From positions 12,221 to 76,220 of the forward strand of contig NZ_CAAKNY010000017.1 of assembly GCF_901212495.1 (NCBI RefSeq): a stretch of 64,000 nt of DNA, in the 5' to 3' direction. Origin of the DNA: Collinsella aerofaciens. Its GTDB lineage: Bacteria > Actinomycetota > Coriobacteriia > Coriobacteriales > Coriobacteriaceae. Under the pieces are notes generated by a model. That model was not told the DNA's origin. It saw only the letters and a list, made by a program, of their open reading frames with translations, and made no database searches. Made by a program: the position numbers and the translations under genes. Shown here piece after piece: positions 10,988 through 20,413 of this stretch (its first letter is position 1; every line of letters starts with the position of its first letter).

Positions 10988-11018
10988 TGGACACCCCCAG
11001 GGGGTATGGGTGTATAGT
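10988..11018 (+). promoter_or_regulatory. copA promoter with CsoR-type copper operator
   Basis: ACACCCCCAGGGGGTAT (10991-11007) is a G/C-tract pseudo-palindrome of the kind bound by CsoR. It lies between a TGGACA -35 (10988-10993) and a TATAGT -10 (11013-11018), a 19-bp spacer. A csoR gene is encoded in the same cluster (13831-14103), so copper-relieved repression is the expected control. Confidence 0.7.
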
Positions 11019-11065
11019 ATCGGCAGGTTAACAATTCCAACACCGAACTACAGAAAGGAGAAGCC

Positions 11066-13408
11066 ATGGCTCAAGATAAGTTTGACGTGGGCGGCATGAC
11101 ATGCGCCGCTTGCCAGGCGCATGTGGACCGCGCCGTCAGCAAGCTCGACGGCGTCCAAAGCGTCGCGGTCAACCTGCTCGCCGGTTCCATGATGGTCGAC
11201 TATGACCCCGCGCAGGTCTCCCCCGACGATATCTGCACCGCCGTCGACCGCGCGGGCTATTCGGCCTCGCCCGTCAGTACGGGCACCGATGCCGCCAACT
11301 CAAACGGCAGCGCACAAGCCAGGTCCGGCGCCACCCATATGGAGTCACCTACCAAAAAGCTGGAGGCCACCGCTTCCGCCATGCGCACCCGACTCATCAT
11401 CTCGATCATCTTCCTCATCCCGCTGTTCTACATAGGAATGGGGCACATGCTCGGCTGGCCGCTGCCCGGCGTCTTCACCGACCACACCCACAGCATGACG
11501 CTGGCGCTCACCGAGCTCGTCTTGCTCATCCCCATCGTCTACGTCAACGATGCGTACTTTACCAACGGCTTCAAGTCGCTCGTGCACGGCGCACCCACCA
11601 TGGACGCCCTCATCGCCGTCGGTGCCACCGCTTCCATTGCCTGGTCGCTCTACGCCATGTTTATCATGGCCGACCAGCTGGCCACAGGTCAGGTCCACGA
11701 GGCCATGATGACGGGCATGGACAACCTGTATTTTGAGAGTGCGGGCACGATCCTGTCGCTCGTCACCGTGGGCAAATACCTCGAGACGCGCAGCAAATCC
11801 AAAACCGGCGGAGCCATCGAGGCGCTCATTGACCTGGCGCCCAAGACCGCGACCATCGTGGCCGACGACGGCACCGAGACCGCTGTGGACGTCGACGCCA
11901 TTCTTCCCGGCCAGGTGCTGCGCGTGCGCCCCGGCGAGTCTATCCCTGTCGACGGCGTGGTACTCGAGGGTAGCTCGGCCGTGGACGAGAGCGCGCTCAC
12001 CGGCGAGTCCATACCCGTGGAAAAGACCGCCGGCGACACTGTCAACGCGGCCACGGTCAACCGCACGGGCTCGTTTACCTTCCGCGCCACGCGCGTGGGC
12101 GCTGACACGTCGCTCGCCAAGATCATCCAGCTCGTCGAGGACGCCAACGCCACCAAGGCGCCCATCGCCCGCATGGCCGATAAGGTCGCCGGCGTGTTTG
12201 TGCCCGTGGTGTTTGCGATCTCGGCCGTGACCTTTGTGGCGTGGATGGCGCTGACCGGCAGCGTAAACGAGGCGCTCACCTCCGCCGTGGCCGTGCTGGT
12301 GATCAGCTGCCCGTGCGCGCTGGGCCTGGCCACGCCCGTCGCCATTATGGTTGGCACCGGCAAGGGCGCCGAGATGGGCATTCTGTTTAAGAGCGCCGAG
12401 GCGCTGGAGAATCTGCGCAACGTGGGCACCGTGGTGCTCGATAAGACCGGCACCGTCACCCGCGGCAAACCGGCTGTGACCGATATCGTGGTGGCCACGC
12501 GTGCCGACGGCTCGCCCGCCATGAGCGAAAAGGCGCTGCTCAAGCTGGCCGCCGCGCTGGAACGCAAGAGCGAACACCCACTGGCCGAGGCGATTATGGC
12601 CGAGTGCGAGACGCGCGGAATCGTCGCACGCATGGTCGAGGACTTTGCCGCCGTGCCCGGGCGAGGTGTTACGGCACGCGAGGGGCAGAATGTCATCGCA
12701 GCCGGCAACGTGCGCCTGATGAGCGAGCTGGGTATCACCGTGCCCGCAGGACTTGCGGAGCGATTTGCCGCCGAGGGCAAGACGCCGCTGTTCTTTGCCA
12801 AAAACGGTGAGCTTGCCGGTATCGTCGCCGTGGCCGACGAGGTTAAGGAGACAAGTGCCGAGGCCGTTACCGCGCTGCGCTCGCTCGGCGTCGATGTGCG
12901 CATGCTCACCGGCGACAACCGCGTGACGGCCGAGGCCATCGCCCGCCGCGTGGGACTTACCAGCGAGCAGGTTATCGCCGACGTTCTTCCCGCCGACAAG
13001 GAACGCCACGTGCGCGAACTGCAGGATGCGGGCAGCAAGGTCGCCATGGTGGGCGACGGCATCAACGACTCCCCCGCCCTGGCGCGCGCCGACGTTGGCC
13101 TCGCTATCGGCACCGGCGCCGACATCGCCAAGGAGGGCGCCGACGTGGTGCTCATGCGCAGCGACCTCATGGACGTCGCCCACGCCATCGAGCTTTCGCG
13201 CGCCACGATTCGCAACATCAAGCAGGATCTGTTCTGGGCGCTGTTCTACAACGGCATCGGCATTCCACTCGCCGCGGGTGTGTTCTTCCCCCTCACCGGC
13301 TGGCAGCTCTCGCCGATGTTTGGCGCCGCGGCCATGAGCCTGTCGAGCGTGTGCGTCGTAAGCAACGCTCTGCGCCTGAAATCCTTTAAGCCTAAGACGG
13401 CGCATTGA
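11066..13408 (+). CDS. copA: Copper-exporting P1B-type ATPase
   Basis: Pumps Cu(I) out of the cytoplasm. The 780-aa protein has an N-terminal HMA metal-binding domain with GMTCAAC at residues ~10-16, eight predicted membrane segments, the TGES actuator loop, the intramembrane CPC at about 415-417, the phosphorylation site DKTGT near 458, and GDGIND near 664. There is a single HMA domain. The start has AGAAAGGAGAAG just upstream. It is followed by copZ and csoR on the same strand, and the promoter carries a CsoR-type site. Confidence 0.96.
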   Translation: MAQDKFDVGGMTCAACQAHVDRAVSKLDGVQSVAVNLLAGSMMVDYDPAQVSPDDICTAVDRAGYSASPVSTGTDAANSNGSAQARSGATHMESPTKKLEATASAMRTRLIISIIFLIPLFYIGMGHMLGWPLPGVFTDHTHSMTLALTELVLLIPIVYVNDAYFTNGFKSLVHGAPTMDALIAVGATASIAWSLYAMFIMADQLATGQVHEAMMTGMDNLYFESAGTILSLVTVGKYLETRSKSKTGGAIEALIDLAPKTATIVADDGTETAVDVDAILPGQVLRVRPGESIPVDGVVLEGSSAVDESALTGESIPVEKTAGDTVNAATVNRTGSFTFRATRVGADTSLAKIIQLVEDANATKAPIARMADKVAGVFVPVVFAISAVTFVAWMALTGSVNEALTSAVAVLVISCPCALGLATPVAIMVGTGKGAEMGILFKSAEALENLRNVGTVVLDKTGTVTRGKPAVTDIVVATRADGSPAMSEKALLKLAAALERKSEHPLAEAIMAECETRGIVARMVEDFAAVPGRGVTAREGQNVIAAGNVRLMSELGITVPAGLAERFAAEGKTPLFFAKNGELAGIVAVADEVKETSAEAVTALRSLGVDVRMLTGDNRVTAEAIARRVGLTSEQVIADVLPADKERHVRELQDAGSKVAMVGDGINDSPALARADVGLAIGTGADIAKEGADVVLMRSDLMDVAHAIELSRATIRNIKQDLFWALFYNGIGIPLAAGVFFPLTGWQLSPMFGAAAMSLSSVCVVSNALRLKSFKPKTAH

Positions 13409-13416
13409 TGCACCCG

Positions 13417-13489
13417 ACCTTGTCCCTCAAACCGTCGCTCGCGTACCCAAGTACGCTTCGCTCCTCTTTCGGGGCAATCTCGGGCACCT
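13417..13489. repeat. Dispersed ~75-bp repeat, copy 1
   Basis: Matches, in inverted orientation, the segment 34843-34917 at roughly 85 percent identity with one 2-bp length difference. It contains an internal dyad GCGTAC-n2-AAGTACGC. It sits in the copA-copZ gap. Confidence 0.85.
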
Positions 13490-13560
13490 CAGCGCACCTT
13501 TAAGATGACGCTGTTCACGACTAAACTGTCAGATAATCTCAATCGATAAGGAGTACACCC

Positions 13561-13782
13561 ATGCGTTACACAATCAAGACTTCCGGCCTCATGTGCGGCC
13601 ACTGCGACGCTACTGTCGAGACCGCGCTGCTCAGCGTAGCAGGCGTGACCGATGCCGACGCCGATCACGAGACCCAGACCGTCCAGGTAGAGTGCGCCGA
13701 CACCGTGACCGCCGAGCAGCTCGCCGCCGCCGTCGAGGGTGCGGGCGAGAAGTTCCATGCCCTGTCCGTAACCGCCGCGTAG
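13561..13782 (+). CDS. copZ: Copper chaperone, HMA domain
   Basis: Small cytoplasmic Cu(I) carrier that delivers copper to CopA. It is a 73-aa single HMA domain with the MCGHC metal motif (Cys12, Cys15); an ordinary CopZ has MxCxxC. A TAAGGAG ribosome site precedes the ATG. It stands between copA and csoR on the same strand. Confidence 0.93.
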   Translation: MRYTIKTSGLMCGHCDATVETALLSVAGVTDADADHETQTVQVECADTVTAEQLAAAVEGAGEKFHALSVTAA

Positions 13783-13830
13783 CAGCCACCAGAGGCATTC
13801 GACCCCATCGACCAGAAACGAGGACCCGCC

Positions 13831-14103
13831 ATGATGGCAGACCACAAATCGGTGACCCGCATGCTCAAGACGGCACGCGGTCAGATCGATGGCATCCTGC
13901 GAATGGTGGAGGAGGACCGCTATTGCGTCGACATCTCCACGCAGCTCATGGCCACGCAGGCGCTCATCGCCCGCATCAACGCCGATGTGCTCAAGGCTCA
14001 CATCGAGGGATGCGTCGCGTCGGCCATCGAATCGGGCGACGAGGAGCTCAAAGCCGCCAAGCTCGCCGAGATCGAACGCGTCGTCGAGAAGCTCGCCAAG
14101 TAA
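13831..14103 (+). CDS. csoR: Copper-sensing repressor
   Basis: All-helical DNA-binding repressor that releases DNA on binding Cu(I). The 90-aa protein has the CsoR copper ligands Cys32 (YCVDI), His57 and Cys61 (AHIEGCV), and the N-terminal RMLKTARGQIDGILRM helix typical of the DUF156 family. It may start at the first or second Met (MMADHK). It probably acts on the operator at 10991-11007. Confidence 0.93.
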   Translation: MMADHKSVTRMLKTARGQIDGILRMVEEDRYCVDISTQLMATQALIARINADVLKAHIEGCVASAIESGDEELKAAKLAEIERVVEKLAK

Positions 14104-14170
14104 TTGGTGCAAGGGGGACAGGTACGTTTGCACCACCTTGGTGCAGATTAACCCGTCCCCAATGCACCAA
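14104..14170. repeat. Nested inverted repeat, TTGGTGCA family, copy 1
   Basis: The outer arms TTGGTGCAAGGGGGACAGGT (14104-14123) and 14151-14170 are complementary with few mismatches. An inner pair TGCACCA/TTGGTGCA lies around 14129-14145. A relative stands at 63259-63325. It directly follows csoR and could end its transcript, though the T-tract is weak. Confidence 0.7.
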
Positions 14171-14215
14171 AAGGGGTATAAAGGCGTGCAGCATATCGAA
14201 CGAAAGGCAATTCGC

Positions 14216-14689
14216 ATGAATGACTTTATGAAGGGTCGCAACGGCGCCGACGAACTCACCATCGTGCTGGGCTTCATAGGAATTATTTTCGCGATGGTCG
14301 GATCGATGGCCCGTATCCAGTGGCTCAGCTGGATCGCCATCGCCGTAATCGCACTCGGCGTGCTGCGCGGCCTGTCCAAAAACATCGACGCGCGCCGCAA
14401 GGAAAATGATGCCTTCGTTGCCGCGACTGCCAACGTCCCCTGCCTGGGCAAGTTCGTGGCCAGCCTGGGCGGCGGAACTGCAGCGGCCAGCGCCTCGCGC
14501 GCAGCTGGAACGAGCAAGAAAGACTTTGAGCGTGCCAAGCGCACGGCAAAGAAGATGTGGAAGGGCCGCAAGACCACGGCCTACCTCAAGTGCCCCAACT
14601 GCGGCCAGATGCTGTCCGTCCCCAAGGGCAAGGGCAAAATCCGCGTCACCTGCCCCAAGTGCCACGCTAAGATGGAAACGCGCTCCTAG
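14216..14689 (+). CDS. Small membrane protein with C-terminal zinc ribbon
   Basis: 157 aa, function unknown. Residues ~14-45 contain two hydrophobic segments with a short loop; a basic linker follows. The C-terminus has a CPNC-n-CPKC zinc ribbon (LKCPNCGQML and VTCPKCHAK). The ATG at 14216 follows CGAAAGG; an upstream open frame overlapping csoR is out of register with that gene and lacks a start signal. It is followed by the bidirectional terminator at 14710. Proteins of this layout are often annotated only as hypothetical. Confidence 0.75.
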   Translation: MNDFMKGRNGADELTIVLGFIGIIFAMVGSMARIQWLSWIAIAVIALGVLRGLSKNIDARRKENDAFVAATANVPCLGKFVASLGGGTAAASASRAAGTSKKDFERAKRTAKKMWKGRKTTAYLKCPNCGQMLSVPKGKGKIRVTCPKCHAKMETRS

Positions 14690-14709
14690 CAGCTACACCA
14701 TAGGAATGC

Positions 14710-14747
14710 AAAAAGCCGAGGCCTCGTGTTGAGGCCTCGGCTTTTTT
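14710..14747. terminator. Bidirectional terminator between convergent genes
   Basis: AGCCGAGGCCTC (14714-14725) and GAGGCCTCGGCT (14731-14742) form a perfect 12-bp stem with a 5-nt loop, with A-run on the left and T-run on the right. It serves both the zinc-ribbon gene (plus) and the amidohydrolase (minus). Confidence 0.92.
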
Positions 14748-14780
14748 GAACGCGGCATGGGAACCGTCCCTTTGTCACAC

Positions 14781-16151
14781 CTACGCTACGCCATTGCGAG
14801 CGAGCTCCTCTGCCAGGGCTTCTGCCGGCATGGCCATAATCGTGTCGAGCTCGGCGTCAACCTCGGGAATGCGCTTCACCTTGAGCTTGCACACCAGATC
14901 GCCACGGCACATCACATGCATCGGCTCACGCAGAGCGCATAGGTCATCGAGCGGATTCTTGCGCGTCACCAGGATATCGGCGGCCTTGCCGCACTCGATC
15001 GTACCGGTCTCGCCGCCCAGCCCCAGCAGCTCGGCATTGACCTGCGTGGCTGTATGCAGTGCGAAGGCATTGCTCGCGCCCACGTACTTGGCAAAATAGG
15101 CCACCTCGCGCCACATGTCGTACTGGGTCACGAACGGGCAGCTCGAGTCCGTGCCCAGGCCCACCTTGATACCGGCTTCCAGTGCGGCACGAGCACTCTC
15201 GATAATGCCCGAGCACACGATGTCGCCGTTCTTCTTTTGCGTGTCGGTCGAATGGGTCTTTTCCGGATCGAGCAGCACAAACGGCAGCGCCGGACTAATC
15301 GTGCAGGTCACGCTCGGCGCGCGTCCCTCGAGCTGTGTCCCCGCGGCGCCGCGGTACAGCTCCAGAATCTCAGGCGTCAGCGGAGCGCCGTGCTCGATTG
15401 TGTCGACGCCGGCCTGAAGTGCGGCCTTCACACCTTCGGTACTCTCGACATGGGCCATGACCGGAAGGCCAACCTCGTGCGCCGCCTTGCACGCCGCCGC
15501 GGCGACATCGAGCGGCATGCGCAGCACGCCCGGCTCGCCCACTTCGGTCGCATCGAACACGCCGCCCGTCACGAACAACTTGATGACGTCGGCGCCGCGC
15601 GCATACAGATCGCGCACCTGTTCGGCCGCCTCGCCGGGGGTATTGGCGACCTGCGCGAACAGCCCCGCGCCGTGACCACCCGGCACCGTGACGCCCGTTC
15701 CCGGCGCTACCAGGCGCGGACCCTGATACTTGCCGGCGTCGATAGCGTTGCGCACGGCGATGTCGGCGAACAGCGGGTCACCCGCACCGCGCACCGTAGT
15801 CACGCCACTTGCCAACTGTTGCTGGGCACTGCCTTTGAGGATGTGGCGAACGATGGCGCGGCCCACCGGATTATCGAGCTTCTTCATCAGCGCGCCCGCA
15901 TCGCCCGCCGAAACCGGCTTGCCCGAACCGCACAGATGCACGTGCATATTGATGAGGCCCGGCATGAGAAACGCCCCTGCCAGGTCGATGACCTCGGCCC
16001 CCGCTGGAGCTTGGGCCACAGCGCTCGGTCCCATCCAGGTGATGATGCCACGCTCGACGGCCACGGCCATATCGGGCTGCGGCTCCATATGCTCCGAGCC
16101 GTCCAGAACGGTCGCATTGATAAACAACGTGGGACGATCGGTAGTCGCCAT
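14781..16151 (-). CDS. Metal-dependent amidohydrolase (imidazolonepropionase/prolidase-like)
   Basis: TIM-barrel hydrolase of the amidohydrolase superfamily; the substrate cannot be read from sequence. The 456-aa protein has the first metal motif HVH (in INMHVHLCG), a lysine region VIKLFVTGG, further metal histidines in MAHVES and IEHGAPL, and the metal/catalytic Asp in GLGTDSS. Its closest style is the cytoplasmic Xaa-Pro/imidazolonepropionase-like group. I chose the ATG at 16151, preceded by GGGAGGAG; the frame continues 11 codons further without a ribosome site. It is monocistronic. Confidence 0.85.
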   Translation of the reverse strand: MATTDRPTLFINATVLDGSEHMEPQPDMAVAVERGIITWMGPSAVAQAPAGAEVIDLAGAFLMPGLINMHVHLCGSGKPVSAGDAGALMKKLDNPVGRAIVRHILKGSAQQQLASGVTTVRGAGDPLFADIAVRNAIDAGKYQGPRLVAPGTGVTVPGGHGAGLFAQVANTPGEAAEQVRDLYARGADVIKLFVTGGVFDATEVGEPGVLRMPLDVAAAACKAAHEVGLPVMAHVESTEGVKAALQAGVDTIEHGAPLTPEILELYRGAAGTQLEGRAPSVTCTISPALPFVLLDPEKTHSTDTQKKNGDIVCSGIIESARAALEAGIKVGLGTDSSCPFVTQYDMWREVAYFAKYVGASNAFALHTATQVNAELLGLGGETGTIECGKAADILVTRKNPLDDLCALREPMHVMCRGDLVCKLKVKRIPEVDAELDTIMAMPAEALAEELARNGVA

Positions 16152-16299
16152 ATCGAGCTCCTCCCTCACGATTAACATGAACATTTGTCCATTATCACCT
16201 AATGCAGCGACTAAAGTCGAACATATCGGTTAACGGAGAAAGGGAGGATGTGAGGATAGAGAGGCCAGCACGGCGATGCTCCAGCCGTGTGGACCAAAT

Positions 16300-16516
16300 G
16301 TCTCGATCTGTAACAGTTGGGTCGAATTTTGGCCGCTAGATGTTACAGATCGAGATATTCTCCAGCACTGTCATCAAACGTCTAAATCTGTAACAAGTAG
16401 ACAGGTTTTGAGCCTCTAGATGTTACAGATTGAGATCTTCTAGCGGCAGCCAACCTTCTGTCTCGATCTGTAACATTTGCGAGGCCAAACGGCTCCTTGT
16501 TGTTATAGATCGAGAC
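16300..16516. repeat. Palindromic array C (3 units)
   Basis: Units at 16300-16356, 16380-16436 and 16460-16516 with 23-bp gaps and an 80-bp period. Units 1 and 2 are in the T-run orientation; unit 3 is reversed. Unit 1 has perfectly paired central arms; unit 2 has a C-to-A change at arm position 5. The array ends 41 bp from the stop codon of the AbiEi-like gene. Confidence 0.97.
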
Positions 16517-16557
16517 AAACTCGGCAGGAACAACCACATCCGCGTCAGTTGCACCCC

Positions 16558-17610
16558 TCAGCGCCCATACCACTGCCGCTTCCACTCCTCAGCCAATTCA
16601 GCCTGCCGAGGAATGCCCGCCAGTCTCATCTTTTCAGCCAGCTTCCCCGGATTCTTGAGCTCATCAAACGTAAACCTCAGTACCTTATGTCCGAGCATCG
16701 TCAGATGGGACTCCCGCTGACGTTCTGCCACGAATGGGCCGACCGGCTCCCGATCCCCACCATCCTGCAGGGCATACTTTCCCTTTCCATCGAGCTCGCC
16801 AATCACGCACGTCCCGTCTTCGAGCCGCCAAAAATAGTCGACGCGAAACACACTGGTCGGATCGAGCGGGTCGCGAAACTCCACCTGCAGCTCCGGAACC
16901 GGAAGGCCGTACGCAATAAAGAACGCTCGGAACCGAGACTCGCCGCCATTTTCGGACAACCCGTCCGCATACGACGCGAATACCTGCGCTCTGCGATACC
17001 CTCGCCTGCCCTCGCAATCGGCACGGAGGCGCTCGCACAAATCCCCACGTGTTACGCCTTTCGCACGCAGCGCAGAATCGGCAATCGCCAACCCGTAGGA
17101 GAACGGCGCACGCAGCAAGCAATCCTCCGCCGTGCGCCAAAACGACGTCACCCGCACGCCATCGACACGATCGAACGCGCCTGCCATCTGCGGACGCAAC
17201 AACCTGCACCCGCCGCTCAACGTCACCGAACAACCCGTCTTAACAAGAAAACGCGGCCCGAGCAGATCGTTCGGCACCTCCAGACCCCACAAAAGCGCCG
17301 CGTCATAGCCCCAAAACGCCCAATCGGGATGAAACTCCGCAAGGCCCTTAATAGTCCGCAGCGCTCGCTCCGCCGGCGTCAACGCATCCCAATCATGTTG
17401 AAAACAGAACAGGTACGGCTCGGGCTCCGCGATATCGTCGGTTCCAACATGGCGTCGCAGCCACATGAGCTCGGTATTGTCATGCGTTGCGAGCAGTGCA
17501 CCTTGCTCAGTCGCCTCCGTGAGCCGCGCGAGCATCCTGTTCCGCGCCAACGTGTTGCGAGTCGTATGCTTGTGTTTTAAAACGGTATTAGACACTTCCA
17601 TCACCACCAT
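16558..17610 (-). CDS. AbiEi-like protein with C-terminal PD-(D/E)XK (DUF559/Vsr-like) nuclease domain
   Basis: 350 aa. The N-terminal ~200 residues resemble the winged-helix/AbiEi portion of actinobacterial AbiEi-type proteins. The C-terminus (about 220-330) looks like a DUF559/Vsr-like nuclease: Glu224 in GGESRFR, Asp258 in RVDYFW, Glu272-x-Asp274-Gly-Lys276 in GELDGKGKY, then ERQRESHLTMLGHKVLRFT. No toxin partner (AbiEii) is next to it. The start is uncertain (Met1 or Met4). It is flanked by arrays C (41 bp) and D (43 bp), the only single gene so tightly bracketed. Function is unknown: a solitary nuclease or a DNA-binding protein acting on the repeats are both possible. Confidence 0.7.
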   Translation of the reverse strand: MVVMEVSNTVLKHKHTTRNTLARNRMLARLTEATEQGALLATHDNTELMWLRRHVGTDDIAEPEPYLFCFQHDWDALTPAERALRTIKGLAEFHPDWAFWGYDAALLWGLEVPNDLLGPRFLVKTGCSVTLSGGCRLLRPQMAGAFDRVDGVRVTSFWRTAEDCLLRAPFSYGLAIADSALRAKGVTRGDLCERLRADCEGRRGYRRAQVFASYADGLSENGGESRFRAFFIAYGLPVPELQVEFRDPLDPTSVFRVDYFWRLEDGTCVIGELDGKGKYALQDGGDREPVGPFVAERQRESHLTMLGHKVLRFTFDELKNPGKLAEKMRLAGIPRQAELAEEWKRQWYGR

Positions 17611-17653
17611 ATCGGAGAAATGGCCATCGCCGCTGTTGCCGCCGCCGACAAAC

Positions 17654-17790
17654 GTCTCGATCTGTAACAGTTAGACGTTCTCCAGGCCCCCAAACGTTAC
17701 AGATTTAGACAAACCAGCGGCGCTCAAGCGTTCGTCTCGATCTGTAACAGGTAGACCGGTTTTTTGTCCCTAAACGTTACAGATCAAGAC
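17654..17790. repeat. Palindromic array D (2 units)
   Basis: Units at 17654-17710 and 17734-17790 with a 23-bp gap. Both right arms begin CGTTACAG instead of TGTTACAG, a change shared only by these two copies, suggesting local duplication or homogenisation. The array lies in the upstream region of the AbiEi-like gene and ends 40 bp from the unknown gene at 17831. Confidence 0.96.
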
Positions 17791-17830
17791 AGAAAGGCAG
17801 AAGGCAAGGCAGGCGACAACTGCCCACCCC

Positions 17831-18538
17831 CTACTCCCACTCCTGCTCGTAGATGTTGAGCGACTTCACGTACCGCCCCTGGGCGCCCATGATGTCACGG
17901 ACCAGGCGCAAAAAGAAGCTGATGCACGAGGTGTCGAAACCGTCCTGTAGGTCCTCGGGATGCACCGCGCCCGGCCCGTCGACCGCCGTGTCGCTCAGGC
18001 GCGCGATGTCATACAGGTAGAGCTGCCCCGCCGTCAGCCAGACATCGTCGGCGCAGGCAAGGCGTACCGCAATCGCGCCGTCGCTCCAATGTTTCTTTTG
18101 CACGATATGAGGGTCGTAGACGTCAAAGCGACGGTCGGTGCGCGTGTCCTTCAGCACGACCATGCCAGTCGCGGGATCCTTGTCCAAAATGCCAAAGCGC
18201 GAGAAATACTGCGTGTCACGCACCTGCTTAAGTCGCCCGAGCGAAGCAGGAGAAATTGACGCTGGCGGCTCGTCCACATACAGCTCCAACAGCGTCTTGC
18301 CGTGGTAATAGGGGCGCTCAAACAGCATCCAATCGGTAAACGCCATGTTGTAGGCCATGATTTCGTTTTGAGAAGGTTCCTCGCAATAGCTGAGCCACGG
18401 ATCGACGATAATCTCGAACTGCTCGCGCGCCGGCTCCAGGAATTGAAACTTCCGCAGCATCCAAAAGTGAGCCATGTCAGCAATATCGTTGCCGACGGCT
18501 TCGGCCAGCTCTGCTCGGTCATAAATTTGGTCAGTCAT
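17831..18538 (-). CDS. Hypothetical protein, conserved-looking, function unknown
   Basis: 235 aa, no family recognised. The protein is acidic with many aromatic residues, no membrane segment and no signal peptide. It has a helical N-terminus (MTDQIYDRAELAEAVGNDIA) and probably beta-rich middle with KDTRTDRRFDVYDP. Coding is supported by a clean GAGGAGG ribosome site 6 bp before the ATG and by codon usage like its neighbours. It is the first gene upstream of array D; no partner gene is evident. Confidence 0.7.
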   Translation of the reverse strand: MTDQIYDRAELAEAVGNDIADMAHFWMLRKFQFLEPAREQFEIIVDPWLSYCEEPSQNEIMAYNMAFTDWMLFERPYYHGKTLLELYVDEPPASISPASLGRLKQVRDTQYFSRFGILDKDPATGMVVLKDTRTDRRFDVYDPHIVQKKHWSDGAIAVRLACADDVWLTAGQLYLYDIARLSDTAVDGPGAVHPEDLQDGFDTSCISFFLRLVRDIMGAQGRYVKSLNIYEQEWE

Positions 18539-18872
18539 GGCATCCTCCTCAAACTGATGGACCTCAATTTGAGCTTACGAGGAGGGTGGGCAACCGAGAC
18601 AAGCGCGGGCAAAATAGGCCTTCAACCGCAAACCAGATGCTAACCAAACACTTGACGGGGCACTTGACCGAATGAGCGCACCACAACAAAACTGCAGGTA
18701 GACATAGACAGCCAACCCGCTCATTTGAGCCAGATGCCCGCAGCCACCACAGAAACAACAGGCGACCACAGCCCAAGAAGTCGACAAATGAACACCCGTA
18801 CGTCGATAAACGAGCAAATCGCTCGCAAAGAGTGTCCCCAACGACTAGACAAAAAAGAACGTCCCCAATGAC
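18539..18872. other. Gene-free stretch between the unknown gene and gltD
   Basis: Contains the promoter region of the 17831-18538 gene at its left side. The remainder has short repeated fragments (AACGTCCCCAATGACTA-like copies at 18858-18875). An 88-codon frame here lacks a ribosome site and is not called. Confidence 0.4.
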
Positions 18873-18915
18873 TAAAAAAGAACGTCCCCAATGACTAGTC
18901 GTTGGGGACGTTCTT
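18873..18915 (-). terminator. Terminator of the gltBD operon
   Basis: On the minus strand AAGAACGTCCCCAA pairs with TTGGGGACGTTCTT around a short loop and is followed by TTTTT. It begins 12 bp after the gltD stop. A partial second copy of the arm lies just beyond. Confidence 0.88.
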
Positions 18916-18926
18916 GAATGACTACT

Positions 18927-20408
<1,482 letters not shown>

Positions 20409-20413
20409 GGCAC

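Noticed and set aside
16558..17610. AbiE toxin-antitoxin pair
   Set aside because: Only the AbiEi-like part is present; the neighbouring gene at 17831-18538 shows no nucleotidyltransferase (AbiEii) motif.
18575..18841. Small minus-strand open frame between the unknown gene and gltD
   Set aside because: No ribosome site, odd composition, and overlaps short repeated fragments.
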